Assembly: GCF_018282095.1 (NCBI RefSeq)
Contig: NZ_CP074126.1
Coordinates: 3,204,341-3,268,340 of the forward strand
Length of the DNA stretch: 64,000 nt
From: Pseudovibrio brasiliensis
GTDB taxonomy: Bacteria > Pseudomonadota > Alphaproteobacteria > Rhizobiales > Stappiaceae
Direction: 5' to 3'
Shown here piece after piece: positions 26,389 through 35,892 of the stretch (the first letter of the stretch is position 1; each line of letters begins with the position of its first letter). A program made the position numbers and the translations under genes. The notes under the pieces are model-generated. The model saw nothing but the letters and a program-made list of their open reading frames with translations, was not told where the DNA came from and did no database searches.

Positions 26389-27375
26389 TTACTCAGCTGC
26401 TTCCATTGCAGGCATCTTCTCCGCAACCGCTTTCTGCGCGGCGGCATACTCTTCAGAAAGGCGGGCAACCAAATCACCAGCACTACCGATGGACTTCACT
26501 GCACCAATACCCTGACCACAGCCCCAAATTTCTTTCCAGCTCTTTGGCTTATCTGCCCCGCTGTTGAAATCCATGGTCTTCAGATTGCCTTCTGGCAGTT
26601 TGTTCGGGTCCATACCTGCATTCTCGATAGATGGCTTCAGATAGTTGCCGTGAACACCGGTAAACAGGTTGGAATAGACAATGTCCTCTGCCCCGCTATC
26701 AACGATCATCTGCTTATAGGCTTGCTGCGCATTCGCTTCCTCAGTCGCAATAAACGCAGAACCGATGTAGGCCAGATCAGCACCCATCACTTGTGAGGCA
26801 AGAATAGACTTACCAGTACTGATACTGCCTGAAAGCAGAAGCGGGCCATCATACCACTCACGAATTTCCTGAATAAGCGCAAACGGCGATGTTGTACCCG
26901 CATGGCCACCTGCCCCCGCTGCCACTGCGATCAGGCCATCCGCGCCTTTCTCAACCGCCTTATGTGCGTGGGTGTTGGTGATGATGTCATGCAGTACGAT
27001 GCCACCATAAGAGTGAATCGCATCAAACACCTCCGGCCGCGCACCAAGAGAAGTGATCACAATCGGTACTTTGTACTTCACACAAAGCTCAACATCGTGC
27101 TCCAGACGATCATTGGAGCGATGCACAATCTGGTTTACTGCAAATGGCGCAGACGGTTTATCCGGATTGGCAGCATCATAGGCTGCCAGCTCTTCCGTAA
27201 TCTGGATCAGCCACTCTTCCAGTTTTTCCTTTGGGCGCGCGTTAAGCGCAGGGAAAGATCCAACGATCCCCGCCTTACACTGAGCAATCACAAGATCCGG
27301 ATTGCTGATGATGAATAATGGGCTGCCAACAACTGGCAGGCGAAGTTTAGTCTTCAAAATATCTGGCAAAGCCAT
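26389..27375 (-). CDS. Nitronate monooxygenase (2-nitropropane dioxygenase-like)
   Basis: The 328-aa FMN-dependent TIM-barrel enzyme of the NMO/NPD family oxidises nitronates (for example propionate 3-nitronate) and detoxifies them. Conserved patterns seen are VVGSPLFIISNPDLVIAQCKAGIVGSFPALN at the N-terminus, the glycine-rich VAAGAGGHAG with its presumed catalytic His region, and LLSGSISTG for phosphate binding. The frame extends to 27384, but AAGGGAG is ten bases before ATG 27375, which is preferred. The upstream HxlR-type regulator is read in the same direction and may control it. Confidence 0.85.
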   Translation of the reverse strand: MALPDILKTKLRLPVVGSPLFIISNPDLVIAQCKAGIVGSFPALNARPKEKLEEWLIQITEELAAYDAANPDKPSAPFAVNQIVHRSNDRLEHDVELCVKYKVPIVITSLGARPEVFDAIHSYGGIVLHDIITNTHAHKAVEKGADGLIAVAAGAGGHAGTTSPFALIQEIREWYDGPLLLSGSISTGKSILASQVMGADLAYIGSAFIATEEANAQQAYKQMIVDSGAEDIVYSNLFTGVHGNYLKPSIENAGMDPNKLPEGNLKTMDFNSGADKPKSWKEIWGCGQGIGAVKSIGSAGDLVARLSEEYAAAQKAVAEKMPAMEAAE

Positions 27376-27425
27376 TTCAAACATACTCCCTTACAAATCT
27401 GACAATCTGCCTGCCGCTCTACGGC

Positions 27426-27938
27426 TTAGGCAGCATCCCCTCTCCGACGTTTCAACCGCTCCTGAATGTCCTGCATCATCTCACCACTCCGGTCATCAAC
27501 CAGAGCCTGAACATCCCGGGCACCTAATTCTTTGTAATCCTGCGAAAGCACACGCACCTCACGCACTGGCTCTCCGCTCTGCTTATCCAGCAACTCCAGC
27601 CGCGGCCCATCTTCACGGGCTTCCCAGCGCTCACTCCACTGGTGCAGTGCAATCATGACTGGATAGAAATCCATCCCCTTCTCGGTCAGCAGATAAACCG
27701 TGCCGCGCTTGTCATGCTGATCTTGCTCCTTACGCAGCATCCCTGCCTGAACAAGTCGCCGTAATCGGTCTGTCAGCACACTGGTGGAGATCTGCAAATG
27801 CCCCTGAAAGTCATCAAAGCGCTTGATGCCCTGAAACTGGCATCTCAGGATAAGCAGGATCCATGGGTCACCCATCTGCTCAATGGCTTGGGCAACTGCA
27901 CAGTCAACACCTGCAAAGCTTCGTCGCGCTCCACTCAT
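27426..27938 (-). CDS. HxlR family transcriptional regulator
   Basis: The protein is about 170 aa with the HxlR winged-helix domain in residues 10-105: CAVAQAIEQMGDPWILLILR, then FDDFQGHLQISTSVLTDRLRRLVQAGML (recognition helix), then YLLTEKGMDFYPVM. The Cys in VDCAVAQ is typical of thiol- or quinone-sensing members of the family, but one residue is not proof. ATG 27938 has GGAG just upstream; the frame extends to a TTG at 27953. It probably controls the adjacent nitronate monooxygenase gene 51 bp downstream. Confidence 0.8.
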   Translation of the reverse strand: MSGARRSFAGVDCAVAQAIEQMGDPWILLILRCQFQGIKRFDDFQGHLQISTSVLTDRLRRLVQAGMLRKEQDQHDKRGTVYLLTEKGMDFYPVMIALHQWSERWEAREDGPRLELLDKQSGEPVREVRVLSQDYKELGARDVQALVDDRSGEMMQDIQERLKRRRGDAA

Positions 27939-28171
27939 TCCCGGCTCCGGCAACTTTTACAATTTAACTTCGTTTAAAGAAGCTATTTCCAGTTGACCTA
28001 ATGGGCAACCTAGCTCTTTGGCCTAGTCAGCAAAGGAGCGACTGAGTCTTTTTTAAAAGACACTTTCAAGGACACAAAACGTTCTGTTTTGCTTCAATCA
28101 GTCAGGTCGCACCAAGTTGTCCCCAGCCCGGTCAAACTTTTTTCTGACTAAGTTTCGCTCACCGAAACCAC

Positions 28172-28206
28172 CCGAAACCCTCTCGCCGGAAAACCAAGGG
28201 TTTCGG
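28172..28206. repeat. 10-bp inverted repeat upstream of the sugar operon
   Basis: CCGAAACCCT (28172-28181) and AGGGTTTCGG (28197-28206) enclose a 15-base loop. It immediately precedes the LacI-type operator cluster. It could be an additional protein site or a transcript hairpin; no T-run follows. Confidence 0.45.
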
Positions 28207-28210
28207 CTCC

Positions 28211-28267
28211 CAAAACCGATTTTGGAGTCCACAAAACCGATTTCGTTGACTTCCAAAATCGGTTTTG
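28211..28267. promoter_or_regulatory. Three phased LacI-type operators
   Basis: Three 14-mers with a central CG and near-perfect dyad symmetry: CAAAACCGATTTTG (28211-28224), CAAAACCGATTTCG (28232-28245) and CAAAATCGGTTTTG (28254-28267). Centres are 21 and 22 bp apart, two helical turns, so repressor dimers would sit on one face. The outer two also form a 16-bp inverted repeat. They lie 44-100 bp before the LacI-family gene, suggesting autoregulation of the whole operon. Confidence 0.7.
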
Positions 28268-28310
28268 CAAGCATCATCAATGAAATCAGATCATGCATAG
28301 GAGCGATCTG

Positions 28311-29438
28311 GTGACAAAGTATTTGGGTGGGAATTCTGTGAGCATCACTGACCAGAATGTGCAACAGAGAAAATCTGTGACCATTGGAGACGTGGCACGC
28401 CATGTGGGCGTAGCAAAGGGCACCGTGTCCCGCGTGTTGAACAACTACACGGACATTTCCAAAGCAACACGCGAGCGCGTGCTCAAAGCTGTCGAAGAGC
28501 TGGGCTACCGCCCTTCCTCAACAGCACGCAATCTCAAACGTGGCCGTGTCGATACCTTCGGCATCGTCCTGCCACTCATGCCCGGCAAAGGGGCAGATCC
28601 ATTTCTCGCCGAGTTTCTGGATGGCATGACACGGGCGCTCAACGCAGTCGACAAAGACCTGCTGGTGACAACAGCAAGCTCTATGGATGATGCAGTGTTG
28701 GCAATCCGCCGCCTCATCTCCTCACAAAAAGTCGACGGCTTCGTTCTCACCAGAACAGCAACCAATGATCCACGCGTCGATTATCTGCTGGATCGTGGCT
28801 TCCCGTTTGTCAGCCATGGTCGCACAGCCCGTGAGAGTGAACATCCCTGGTTCGACATCGACAACCACGCCGCCTTCTACGCTGCTGCGCAAAAGGTCAT
28901 CGCACAGGGGCACCGCCGCATCGCGCTGGTGATGTCCAACCCGCAGATGAACTTCAGCCGCCTGCGTATCGAAGGCTTCCAGCAAGGTCTAGAAGATGCT
29001 GGCCTTGCCTTTGAAGATCAGCTGATCGCAGAAGCAACATTGGACGAACCGGGCGGTGAACAGGCAGCGCTTCAACTGCTTCATCAGAACCGCCCGCCGA
29101 CAGCCATCATCTGCATGACAGACGCTATCGCCATCGGCGTCACAAAAATCATCCGCCGTCATGGCCTGACCATTGGCGAAGACATCACCGTCATCGGCTA
29201 CGACGGCCTGCCTGTTTGCGAACACTTCGATCCGCCGCTTACCAGCTTTGCCCAAGAGCCGGTTCTCGCAGGCAGCACACTGGCAGAACTTCTCACAAAA
29301 GCAATCAGCGGTCAGCCAGCACGCGAGCTGCAGATACTGGCTGAAGCAAAACTCATTCAGCGTGGCTCTGATGGTCCGCCGCGCAAAACACCTGAGGAGC
29401 TGAAAGCTCACCTCAGCACATACTTCGCAACCGCATAA
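28311..29438 (+). CDS. LacI family transcriptional regulator of the glycoside operon
   Basis: The protein of about 375 aa has an N-terminal LacI helix-turn-helix (VTIGDVARHVGVAKGTVSRVLNNYTDISKATRERV) with the hinge helix (YRPSSTARNLKRGR), followed by a periplasmic-binding-like effector domain that should bind the sugar inducer. GTG 28311 has AGGAG seven bases upstream; an ATG at 28293 is possible, and a later start cannot be excluded. The gene is followed after eleven bases by the binding-protein gene, so it is the first gene of the operon it probably represses through the three operators upstream. Confidence 0.87.
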   Translation: MTKYLGGNSVSITDQNVQQRKSVTIGDVARHVGVAKGTVSRVLNNYTDISKATRERVLKAVEELGYRPSSTARNLKRGRVDTFGIVLPLMPGKGADPFLAEFLDGMTRALNAVDKDLLVTTASSMDDAVLAIRRLISSQKVDGFVLTRTATNDPRVDYLLDRGFPFVSHGRTARESEHPWFDIDNHAAFYAAAQKVIAQGHRRIALVMSNPQMNFSRLRIEGFQQGLEDAGLAFEDQLIAEATLDEPGGEQAALQLLHQNRPPTAIICMTDAIAIGVTKIIRRHGLTIGEDITVIGYDGLPVCEHFDPPLTSFAQEPVLAGSTLAELLTKAISGQPARELQILAEAKLIQRGSDGPPRKTPEELKAHLSTYFATA

Positions 29439-29449
29439 TGGAGGAAATT

Positions 29450-30799
29450 ATGTTCGGGAGGAACATTTTAAGGACTACAGCCCTCGTCGGCACGCTTGTA
29501 TTTGCAATGAGCGCTGCACAGGCTGAAGCACTGCGCTTCTGGACCACAGAAGAACAGCCTGCACGTCTCGCCAAGCAGGAGGCAATGGCAAAGGCGTTTA
29601 CCGAGAAAACTGGCATTGAAGTCAACGTTATTCCGGTAACCGAAAAAGACATGGGCACCCGTGCAACTGCAGCTTATGCAGCAGGCGACCTACCAGACGT
29701 CATCTATCATCCGCTGATCCACGTTCTGCCTTGGGCAGAAGCTGGCATCATCGACACCGATGCAGCAACTGAAGTCATCGAAGATCTGGAAGAAGGCACC
29801 TTCGCATCCGGCGCTCTGAACATGGCAGCTCTGCCAGATGGTTACGCAGCTGTTCCGGTTGATGGCTGGACCCAGATGATCATCTACCGCAAGGATCTGT
29901 TTGACGCTGCCGGTCTGGAAGCTCCAAACACCTACGCATCCATCCTTGCTGCCATCGAAAAGCTGCACAACCCACCTGAGCAGTTCGGCTTTGTGGCTGC
30001 AACAAAGATCGACGAAAGCTTCATGAGCCAGCTTCTGGAACATGTGCTCCTGGCAAACGGAGCAACTCCGGTCGATAAAGACGGCTTCAAAGGCTTTGAC
30101 GAGAAGAAACTTGCCGAAGCGCTGACCTTCTATAAAGCCCTGGCAAAGGCATCTCCTCCAGGCGACCTATACTGGAAACAGTCTCGCGAACTCTACTTCG
30201 CTGGCAAAGCAGCCATGATCATCTGGTCTCCGTTCATTTTGGACGAGCTGGCTGGTCTGCGTGACAGCGCGCCGCCAACCATCAACAACGACCCAACCTC
30301 CAAGGAACTGGCAGGTAAAACCGGCGTTGTGACTACTCTGTCTGGTCCATCCAACAAGACCGGCGCAGCTTGGGGCGACATCCGCTACTTCTCCATCACC
30401 AACGATGCTGACACAGAAGCTGCACAGCAGTTCGTGGAATACTCCATGAACGAAGGCTACATGGCGACCCTGTCCATCGCACCGGAGGGCAAATTCCCTG
30501 TCCGCCGCGGCAATGCAGAAGATAAAGAAGCCTTCATCAAAGGCTGGGCAACCCTGCCAGTGGGCGTGGACCGCAAAGCACCACTCACAGAGCTTTATCC
30601 GGCAGAAACAATCTCCCAGATTGTTGAAGGTTTGGACACGGCTAGCCGTTGGGGGGTGAAGGAAGGCCAGCTCAGTCTTGCCTCCAAGATCCTGAACTCC
30701 ATGGCAATCAACCGTTACACCCGTGAGTTCATTGATGACGAACTCTCTGCGGAAGAAGCGGTCGCCAAGATCAATCAGGAACTTGCCAAGATCAAGTAA
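29450..30799 (+). CDS. ABC transporter sugar-binding protein
   Basis: The 449-aa periplasmic extracellular solute-binding protein (family 1) has a signal peptide of about 26 residues ending AAQAEA. The mature protein has typical features: LRFWTTEEQPARLAKQEAMAKAFTEKTGI at the start, DLPDVIYHPL, and Trp/Tyr-rich sugar-contact regions. GGAGG lies five bases before ATG 29450; an ATG overlapping the LacI stop (29438) would precede its own ribosome-binding site. It should capture the glycoside for the two downstream permeases. A stem-loop after its stop probably raises its message level over the permeases. Confidence 0.88.
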   Translation: MFGRNILRTTALVGTLVFAMSAAQAEALRFWTTEEQPARLAKQEAMAKAFTEKTGIEVNVIPVTEKDMGTRATAAYAAGDLPDVIYHPLIHVLPWAEAGIIDTDAATEVIEDLEEGTFASGALNMAALPDGYAAVPVDGWTQMIIYRKDLFDAAGLEAPNTYASILAAIEKLHNPPEQFGFVAATKIDESFMSQLLEHVLLANGATPVDKDGFKGFDEKKLAEALTFYKALAKASPPGDLYWKQSRELYFAGKAAMIIWSPFILDELAGLRDSAPPTINNDPTSKELAGKTGVVTTLSGPSNKTGAAWGDIRYFSITNDADTEAAQQFVEYSMNEGYMATLSIAPEGKFPVRRGNAEDKEAFIKGWATLPVGVDRKAPLTELYPAETISQIVEGLDTASRWGVKEGQLSLASKILNSMAINRYTREFIDDELSAEEAVAKINQELAKIK

Positions 30800-30819
30800 G
30801 GCCTGACGCCGTAATCCCA

Positions 30820-30844
30820 GCCCGCAGGCCTTTGGTCTGCGGGC
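30820..30844 (+). promoter_or_regulatory. Intercistronic stem-loop after the binding-protein gene
   Basis: GCCCGCAG (30820-30827) pairs perfectly with CTGCGGGC (30837-30844). No T-run follows, so it is more likely a 3'-end stabiliser or partial terminator. Such structures commonly set the excess of binding protein over permease in ABC operons. Confidence 0.6.
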
Positions 30845-30887
30845 CCTTAAACCACCAAAACCACAGTGATATCAGGAGCACAGCGCA

Positions 30888-32219
30888 ATGAGCGCCATAG
30901 CCGATCAGGCCGGAAAAACTGTTACCACAAAAGGTGAAAGCATAAGCCAGCCGCCCAAAGGCGCAGGCCCCATGCAAAAGCGGGAGGCACGCCTCGCCTA
31001 CACCATGCTGGCGCCCACGTTTCTGATCATCCTCGCAATTGTTCTCGGCCCCCTGGTCGCAAACTTCTGGATCAGCTTCAAACCCGTGGAGCTGGGCGAC
31101 TTACGTGCCCCCAAAGTCCTCATCAACGAGCGTGTCAAAGGCAAACCCCAACAAGCAGGCGATCCGGCAACGCTGGAGTATCGTGTCCGCAATTCCTCCC
31201 AGAAAAACTCCATCGCAGACGCTGGTTTTACCGATATTCTCCCTCCCGGTTTCACCGCGCAAAAACTGCCGGATGCCTGCTCTCTGATTGGGACCAACCT
31301 GACCTGCAACATCGGCACGCTTGACGGCAAGGCCCGTGAAAAGCTGGTCATTTCGGGCACAGTCTCTGACGAATACCTTGGCCTGAGAAAACCTGAGAAA
31401 GCCAGCAAACCAGTCTCCTATGGCGACGCAGACAGCGTGCTAACCAACAGCACCTTCACACTCGAAAACTTCCGCCGTGTATTCGACAGTGACGAGTTCT
31501 GGAGCGTTTTACGTGTAACGTTCTACTACACCATTTTCGGCACAGCAGGCGCGCTGGTCCTCGGCCTGTTTGCAGCACAGCTCCTCAACACCTCCTTCAA
31601 AGGCAGAGGCATCCTGCGCGGGCTCTTCCTGTTCCCTTATGTGTCTCCGGTCATTGCCGTCGCCTTCACCTGGGTCGTGCTGCTGGATCCGTTCTCCGGA
31701 ACCTTGAACGCCCTGCTCACCAAGATGGGTGTATTCGCCGAGCCAGTGAACTTCTTCGGCCAGCGCGCAGTCGACCTGCACCTGTTTGGAACCTCCTTTG
31801 AGTTCCCACTGGCCCTCTCAACAGTCATCGCTTTTGAAGCTTGGCGGTACTTCCCGCTGTCCTTCCTGTTCATTCTGGCCCGCATGCAGTCCGTCTCAAC
31901 AGACATTTATGAGGCCGCAGAAATGGATGGCGCGACCCCACTGCAGCAGTTCTGGTACATCTCCCTGCCACAACTCATGGGCATCCTGTCAGTCCTCTTC
32001 CTGCTGCGCTTCATCTGGACCTTCAACAAGTTTGACGACATCTTCCTGCTCACAGGCGGCAATGCCGGAACCCGCACCCTGACCGTGGATGTGTATGAGC
32101 AAGGCTTCGCGCTCTCCAACCTGGGTGCTGGTGCAGCCGTTGCTGTGGTCGTCTTTGTTGTTCTTGTCACCTTCGCCACCTTGTTCATCCGCTTCTCAAC
32201 CAAGGAGGAAGGACTATGA
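30888..32219 (+). CDS. ABC sugar permease (MalF-like) with an inserted periplasmic DUF11-like domain
   Basis: This 443-aa inner-membrane permease has a first membrane helix around residues 44-64, then about 125 residues outside the membrane, then five helices and the EAA loop (YEAAEMDGATPLQQFWYISLP). The external segment (roughly 80-150, with YRVRNSSQKNS...FTDILPPGF...LTCNIGTL) looks like a DUF11/beta-sandwich repeat, which MalF-type partners do not usually have in this form; it might contact the binding protein or substrate. AGGAG lies nine bases before the ATG. Its last codons overlap the second permease gene. Confidence 0.87.
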   Translation: MSAIADQAGKTVTTKGESISQPPKGAGPMQKREARLAYTMLAPTFLIILAIVLGPLVANFWISFKPVELGDLRAPKVLINERVKGKPQQAGDPATLEYRVRNSSQKNSIADAGFTDILPPGFTAQKLPDACSLIGTNLTCNIGTLDGKAREKLVISGTVSDEYLGLRKPEKASKPVSYGDADSVLTNSTFTLENFRRVFDSDEFWSVLRVTFYYTIFGTAGALVLGLFAAQLLNTSFKGRGILRGLFLFPYVSPVIAVAFTWVVLLDPFSGTLNALLTKMGVFAEPVNFFGQRAVDLHLFGTSFEFPLALSTVIAFEAWRYFPLSFLFILARMQSVSTDIYEAAEMDGATPLQQFWYISLPQLMGILSVLFLLRFIWTFNKFDDIFLLTGGNAGTRTLTVDVYEQGFALSNLGAGAAVAVVVFVVLVTFATLFIRFSTKEEGL

Positions 32220-33445
32220 GATTGCTGAACAGCTACGTTCTTTCTGCTGCAAGCGGAGCCGTCTGGGGCTTCCTCGCCATGATCGTGATCGGCGTTACGC
32301 TGACACTCATCACCGGCGAGCTGGCCATCCCTCAAGTGGGCGCCGCCACCCTCGCTGCTGCGCTGGGCGCGCTCTTCACCCATCTGTGGGAAGGTAAGAC
32401 CGCCAGCACCGGACAGAAATACGCACCAGCTGCGATCATCCTGCTGACGCTACTAGCAGCCACCTTCGGTGCACCATTTGCCCTGCCACTCTCCGTAGAG
32501 CCGCTCTGGCAGCTCATCGCACTGGTGTCCTTTGTCGCCGTCACCTTCTGGGCAAACCGCCAGACCTTGTCCGGCACCCCCAAAGGCAGCCTCACCCGCT
32601 ATGAGAAGGAAGTCGTCTTCCTGCGCGTGGCCAAAGGCTTTGGCTTCGTCATCTTCACAGTGATGGTTGCCCTGCCGTTCTACGTTATGGTCATGACCAG
32701 CCTGAAGAGCCAGCAGCAACTGCTCGGTAATCCTCTGGATCTGTCCATCGACCTGTCCGGCGGCCTCTCAGGCATGTTCCGCTCTTACGTAGAGCTGTTC
32801 ACCCAGTTCAACTTCGGCACCTATCTGACAGTTTCCGCCATTGTTTCAGTGGCAACCGTGGTCCTGACTCTGCTGTTCTCAGTTCCGGGCGCCTATGCCG
32901 TCTCCCGCTTGAACTTCCCAGGCCGCTCCTGGATGTCCCGCTCCGTACTGCTCATCTACATGGTGCCAACCATTGTTCTGGTCATTCCACTCTATGCTGT
33001 CTTCTCTCAACTGGGTCTGCGCAACTCACTGACGGGCCTGCTCATCGTTTATCCGGCAACCACCATTCCTGTTGCCCTGTACATGCTGCAAGGCTACTTC
33101 AAAGGCCTGCCTGCGGAGCTGGAAGAAGCAGGTCTGATGGATGGACTTAGCCGTCTGGGCGTGATCCTCAAGATCACCCTACCGCTGTCCTTACCAGCGC
33201 TGGCTTCCGTCTCTCTTTACGTCTTCATGATCGCGTGGAACGAGTTCCTCTTCGCCTTCATGTTCCTGGATGATCCGGGCATCTTCACCCTCTCCCGCGG
33301 TGTCGTGTCTCTCAATTCCTCTGAAGTCCCACGTCAACACCTGATGGCCGGTGCGGTCATCGCAACAGTCCCTGTGCTTTGCATCTTCCTGTGGTTCGAA
33401 CGCTTCCTCGTTCAAGGTCTCACAGCAGGCAGCGTCAAAGGCTAA
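32216..33445 (+). CDS. ABC sugar permease (MalG-like) with extra N-terminal membrane helices
   Basis: The 409-aa permease is much longer than the usual 270-300 residues. The C-terminal 270 residues are a standard MalG-type unit with the EAA motif (ELEEAGLMDGLSRLGVILKITLPL). The first 115 residues add about four hydrophobic segments (for example WGFLAMIVIGVTLTLITGEL and YAPAAIILLTLLAATFGAPF) of unknown use. It overlaps the previous gene by four bases (ATGA) and has AAGGAGG upstream, so translation is coupled. It pairs with the MalF-like subunit to form the channel. Confidence 0.88.
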   Translation: MRLLNSYVLSAASGAVWGFLAMIVIGVTLTLITGELAIPQVGAATLAAALGALFTHLWEGKTASTGQKYAPAAIILLTLLAATFGAPFALPLSVEPLWQLIALVSFVAVTFWANRQTLSGTPKGSLTRYEKEVVFLRVAKGFGFVIFTVMVALPFYVMVMTSLKSQQQLLGNPLDLSIDLSGGLSGMFRSYVELFTQFNFGTYLTVSAIVSVATVVLTLLFSVPGAYAVSRLNFPGRSWMSRSVLLIYMVPTIVLVIPLYAVFSQLGLRNSLTGLLIVYPATTIPVALYMLQGYFKGLPAELEEAGLMDGLSRLGVILKITLPLSLPALASVSLYVFMIAWNEFLFAFMFLDDPGIFTLSRGVVSLNSSEVPRQHLMAGAVIATVPVLCIFLWFERFLVQGLTAGSVKG

Positions 33446-33484
33446 GCGGCACTGTCAAAAAGAAAAAACATCGGAGTATCTACT

Positions 33485-34771
33485 ATGTCCGCACAACTCG
33501 ATAATCAGGCCATTTCCATCCTTAAGGAAAATGATCTGGGCGGCTACACAATCCCAACCAAAGGTCTCTACCCTTACCAGTGGAACTGGGACAGCGCCTT
33601 CGTCGCGCTCGGCTTTGCAACGTTCAACATGGACCGCGCATGGGAAGAGATCGAACTACTCTTCGAAGGCCAGTGGGATGACGGCATGGTTCCGCACATC
33701 ATCTTCCGCAAGGATGATCCAAGCTACTTCCCAGGCCCATCCGTCTGGGGCACCACAAACCCGAAGATCCCAACTTCCGGTCACTCCCAGCCTCCAGTGG
33801 CAGCAACCGTGGTTCGCCGCTTGTTTGAGCAGGACACCTCCGCAGCAGGTAAAGAGAAGATCAAGTCCCTCTTCCCGAAACTGCTGGCATGGCACCGATG
33901 GTACCACACCTATCGTGACCCGGAAGGCCACGGCGTCATCGCCATCATGCACCCATGGGAATCTGGCCGCGACAACCTGCCAGACTGGGACAACGCAGCA
34001 AGCTATGTCGATATCTCTGATATTGGTGAATACACCCGTAAAGACACATCCCACGTCAATCCGGAGATGCGTCCAAAGAAGATCGACTACGACCGCTATC
34101 TGGCAATCGTGAAGTTTGGCCGCGACAACAACTGGGATCCAAAGATCGTCGCAGAACAATGCCCGTTCTTCGTCGCTGACCCGGGCAACACCTTCATCCT
34201 GCTGCGCGCAGACCGCGACCTGCTGGCCATGGCTGAAGCGCTGGGCGAAACCGAAGCAGCTGAAGAGCTGAAAGGTTGGATCGCCCTCACAGAAAAAGGC
34301 ATCGCAAAACTCTGGAACGAAGAAAAGCAAGCCTTCTGCACATACGACTTGCGCAATGATGTTTTGGGCACTGGCATCTCCAGTGCGTCTTTCCTCGCAC
34401 CATATGCAGGCATTCGCGAAGAGAAGTACATCAACCCAACACGCGAACACTTCGACCGGATCGCGGCAAAGGTCAACTACACCATGCCAAGCTATGACCC
34501 GGATCACCCGCTGTTTGAAAGCATGCGCTACTGGCGTGGTCCTGTCTGGGGCATCATCAACTACCTGATCGCAACCGGCTTTGCAGAACTGGGCGACGCC
34601 GCCCGCGCAGAGCGCCTGCGCACCGACACCGTTGCGCTGATCGAAAAGAGCGATTTTGCAGAATACTTTGATCCAATCACCGGCGAAGGCGCTGGCGGCA
34701 ACTCCTTCTCCTGGACATCCGCCATCTGGCTCACATGGGCCACGCCAAGCCTGACCGCTAAAGCAGCCTGA
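33485..34771 (+). CDS. GH63/MGH-type glycoside hydrolase, probable glucosyl- or mannosyl-glycerate hydrolase
   Basis: The 428-aa cytoplasmic enzyme resembles bacterial mannosylglycerate/glucosylglycerate hydrolases ((alpha/alpha)6 barrel) in length and in segments such as [40 protein letters not shown] and [15 protein letters not shown]. It lacks a signal peptide, so it acts on imported substrate, releasing a hexose and probably glycerate. It sits between the permease and ATPase genes. Related alpha-glucosidase specificities are possible, and no glycerate kinase gene is seen nearby. Confidence 0.75.
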   Translation: MSAQLDNQAISILKENDLGGYTIPTKGLYPYQWNWDSAFVALGFATFNMDRAWEEIELLFEGQWDDGMVPHIIFRKDDPSYFPGPSVWGTTNPKIPTSGHSQPPVAATVVRRLFEQDTSAAGKEKIKSLFPKLLAWHRWYHTYRDPEGHGVIAIMHPWESGRDNLPDWDNAASYVDISDIGEYTRKDTSHVNPEMRPKKIDYDRYLAIVKFGRDNNWDPKIVAEQCPFFVADPGNTFILLRADRDLLAMAEALGETEAAEELKGWIALTEKGIAKLWNEEKQAFCTYDLRNDVLGTGISSASFLAPYAGIREEKYINPTREHFDRIAAKVNYTMPSYDPDHPLFESMRYWRGPVWGIINYLIATGFAELGDAARAERLRTDTVALIEKSDFAEYFDPITGEGAGGNSFSWTSAIWLTWATPSLTAKAA

Positions 34772-34785
34772 GGAGGAACGGAATA

Positions 34786-35874
34786 ATGGGAGCTATTCGC
34801 CTTGAGGGTGTCGAAAAATGGTTTGGTGATCTTCAGGTCATCAAAGGGATTGATCTTGAGATCAATCCCGGTGAGTTCGTCATCTTTGTTGGGCCCTCTG
34901 GCTGTGGCAAGTCCACACTTCTGCGCGTAATCTCCGGTCTGGAAGAAGCCAGCCGGGGCAGCGTGCACATTGATGGCAAGGACGTCACCGCCCTGCCACC
35001 GTCCGGGCGTGGGCTCTCCATGGTGTTCCAAAGCTACGCGCTCTACCCACACATGAGCGTGCGCGAAAACATGGGCTTTGCTCTGAAAACAGCAGGCGCG
35101 CCAAAAGCTGAGATTGAAGCCAAGGTCAACAAGGCCGCTGAAGTGCTTCAGCTGGAAGAATATCTGGATCGCCGTCCAAAGGCCCTCTCTGGTGGTCAGC
35201 GCCAGCGCGTTGCCATTGGCCGGTCCATTGTTCGCGATCCAGCCGCCTTCCTGTTTGATGAGCCGCTCTCCAATCTGGATGCTGCCCTGCGTGTTGAAAT
35301 GCGCTTCGAGATTGCAAAACTGCACCGCAATCTGGACGCCACCATGATCTACGTGACCCACGATCAGGTGGAAGCGATGACATTGGCGGACAAGATCGTG
35401 GTTCTGCAGTCTGGCCGTATCGAACAGGTCGGCTCTCCCCGTGAGCTCTATGAACGCCCGGACAACCTGTTTGTGGCGCAGTTCATCGGCTCACCAAAGA
35501 TGAACATCATGCCGGTTGAGTTCAGCAGCGATACATTCACGCTTGCTGGCTTCTCCGAGCAGCCATCACCTTTCAAAAATAACGAAGGCACACCAGTCAA
35601 ACTCGGCATTCGCCCAGAACACATCAGCGTTGTTCCACCAGCAGAAGCAGCCGTGACGGGAACGGTAGAACATGTCGAATATCTGGGTGCAGATCTGTTC
35701 ATCTATGTGGCTGCTGAGAACCTGGGAACCATCCTTGTAAGACTGTCAGGTCTGGAACATTACAAAGCGGGCGACACAGTCGGCCTCGCCTTTGATCCTG
35801 CCCTCACTCATTTCTTCGACGCAGACGGCAAAGCTGTGCGGGTGAACCACGAGAAGGTGACAGAACCAGCCTGA
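34786..35874 (+). CDS. ABC transporter ATPase (MalK/UgpC type)
   Basis: The 362-aa ATP-binding subunit shows Walker [11 protein letters not shown]-loop [10 protein letters not shown], signature [13 protein letters not shown], Walker [14 protein letters not shown] and the switch His in VTHDQ. A C-terminal TOBE/MalK regulatory domain (residues about 240-362) is present, with KLGIRPEHI. It energises uptake through the two permeases. AGGAGG lies about eight bases before ATG 34786. It is the last gene of the operon, followed by a strong terminator. Confidence 0.92.
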   Translation: MGAIRLEGVEKWFGDLQVIKGIDLEINPGEFVIFVGPSGCGKSTLLRVISGLEEASRGSVHIDGKDVTALPPSGRGLSMVFQSYALYPHMSVRENMGFALKTAGAPKAEIEAKVNKAAEVLQLEEYLDRRPKALSGGQRQRVAIGRSIVRDPAAFLFDEPLSNLDAALRVEMRFEIAKLHRNLDATMIYVTHDQVEAMTLADKIVVLQSGRIEQVGSPRELYERPDNLFVAQFIGSPKMNIMPVEFSSDTFTLAGFSEQPSPFKNNEGTPVKLGIRPEHISVVPPAEAAVTGTVEHVEYLGADLFIYVAAENLGTILVRLSGLEHYKAGDTVGLAFDPALTHFFDADGKAVRVNHEKVTEPA

Positions 35875-35892
35875 AACAACAGTCAGTCCTGA

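Noticed and set aside
28172-28267. CRISPR-like repeat array
   Set aside because: The repeats are short palindromes with 7-8 bp gaps, which fit LacI operators and not repeat-spacer units.
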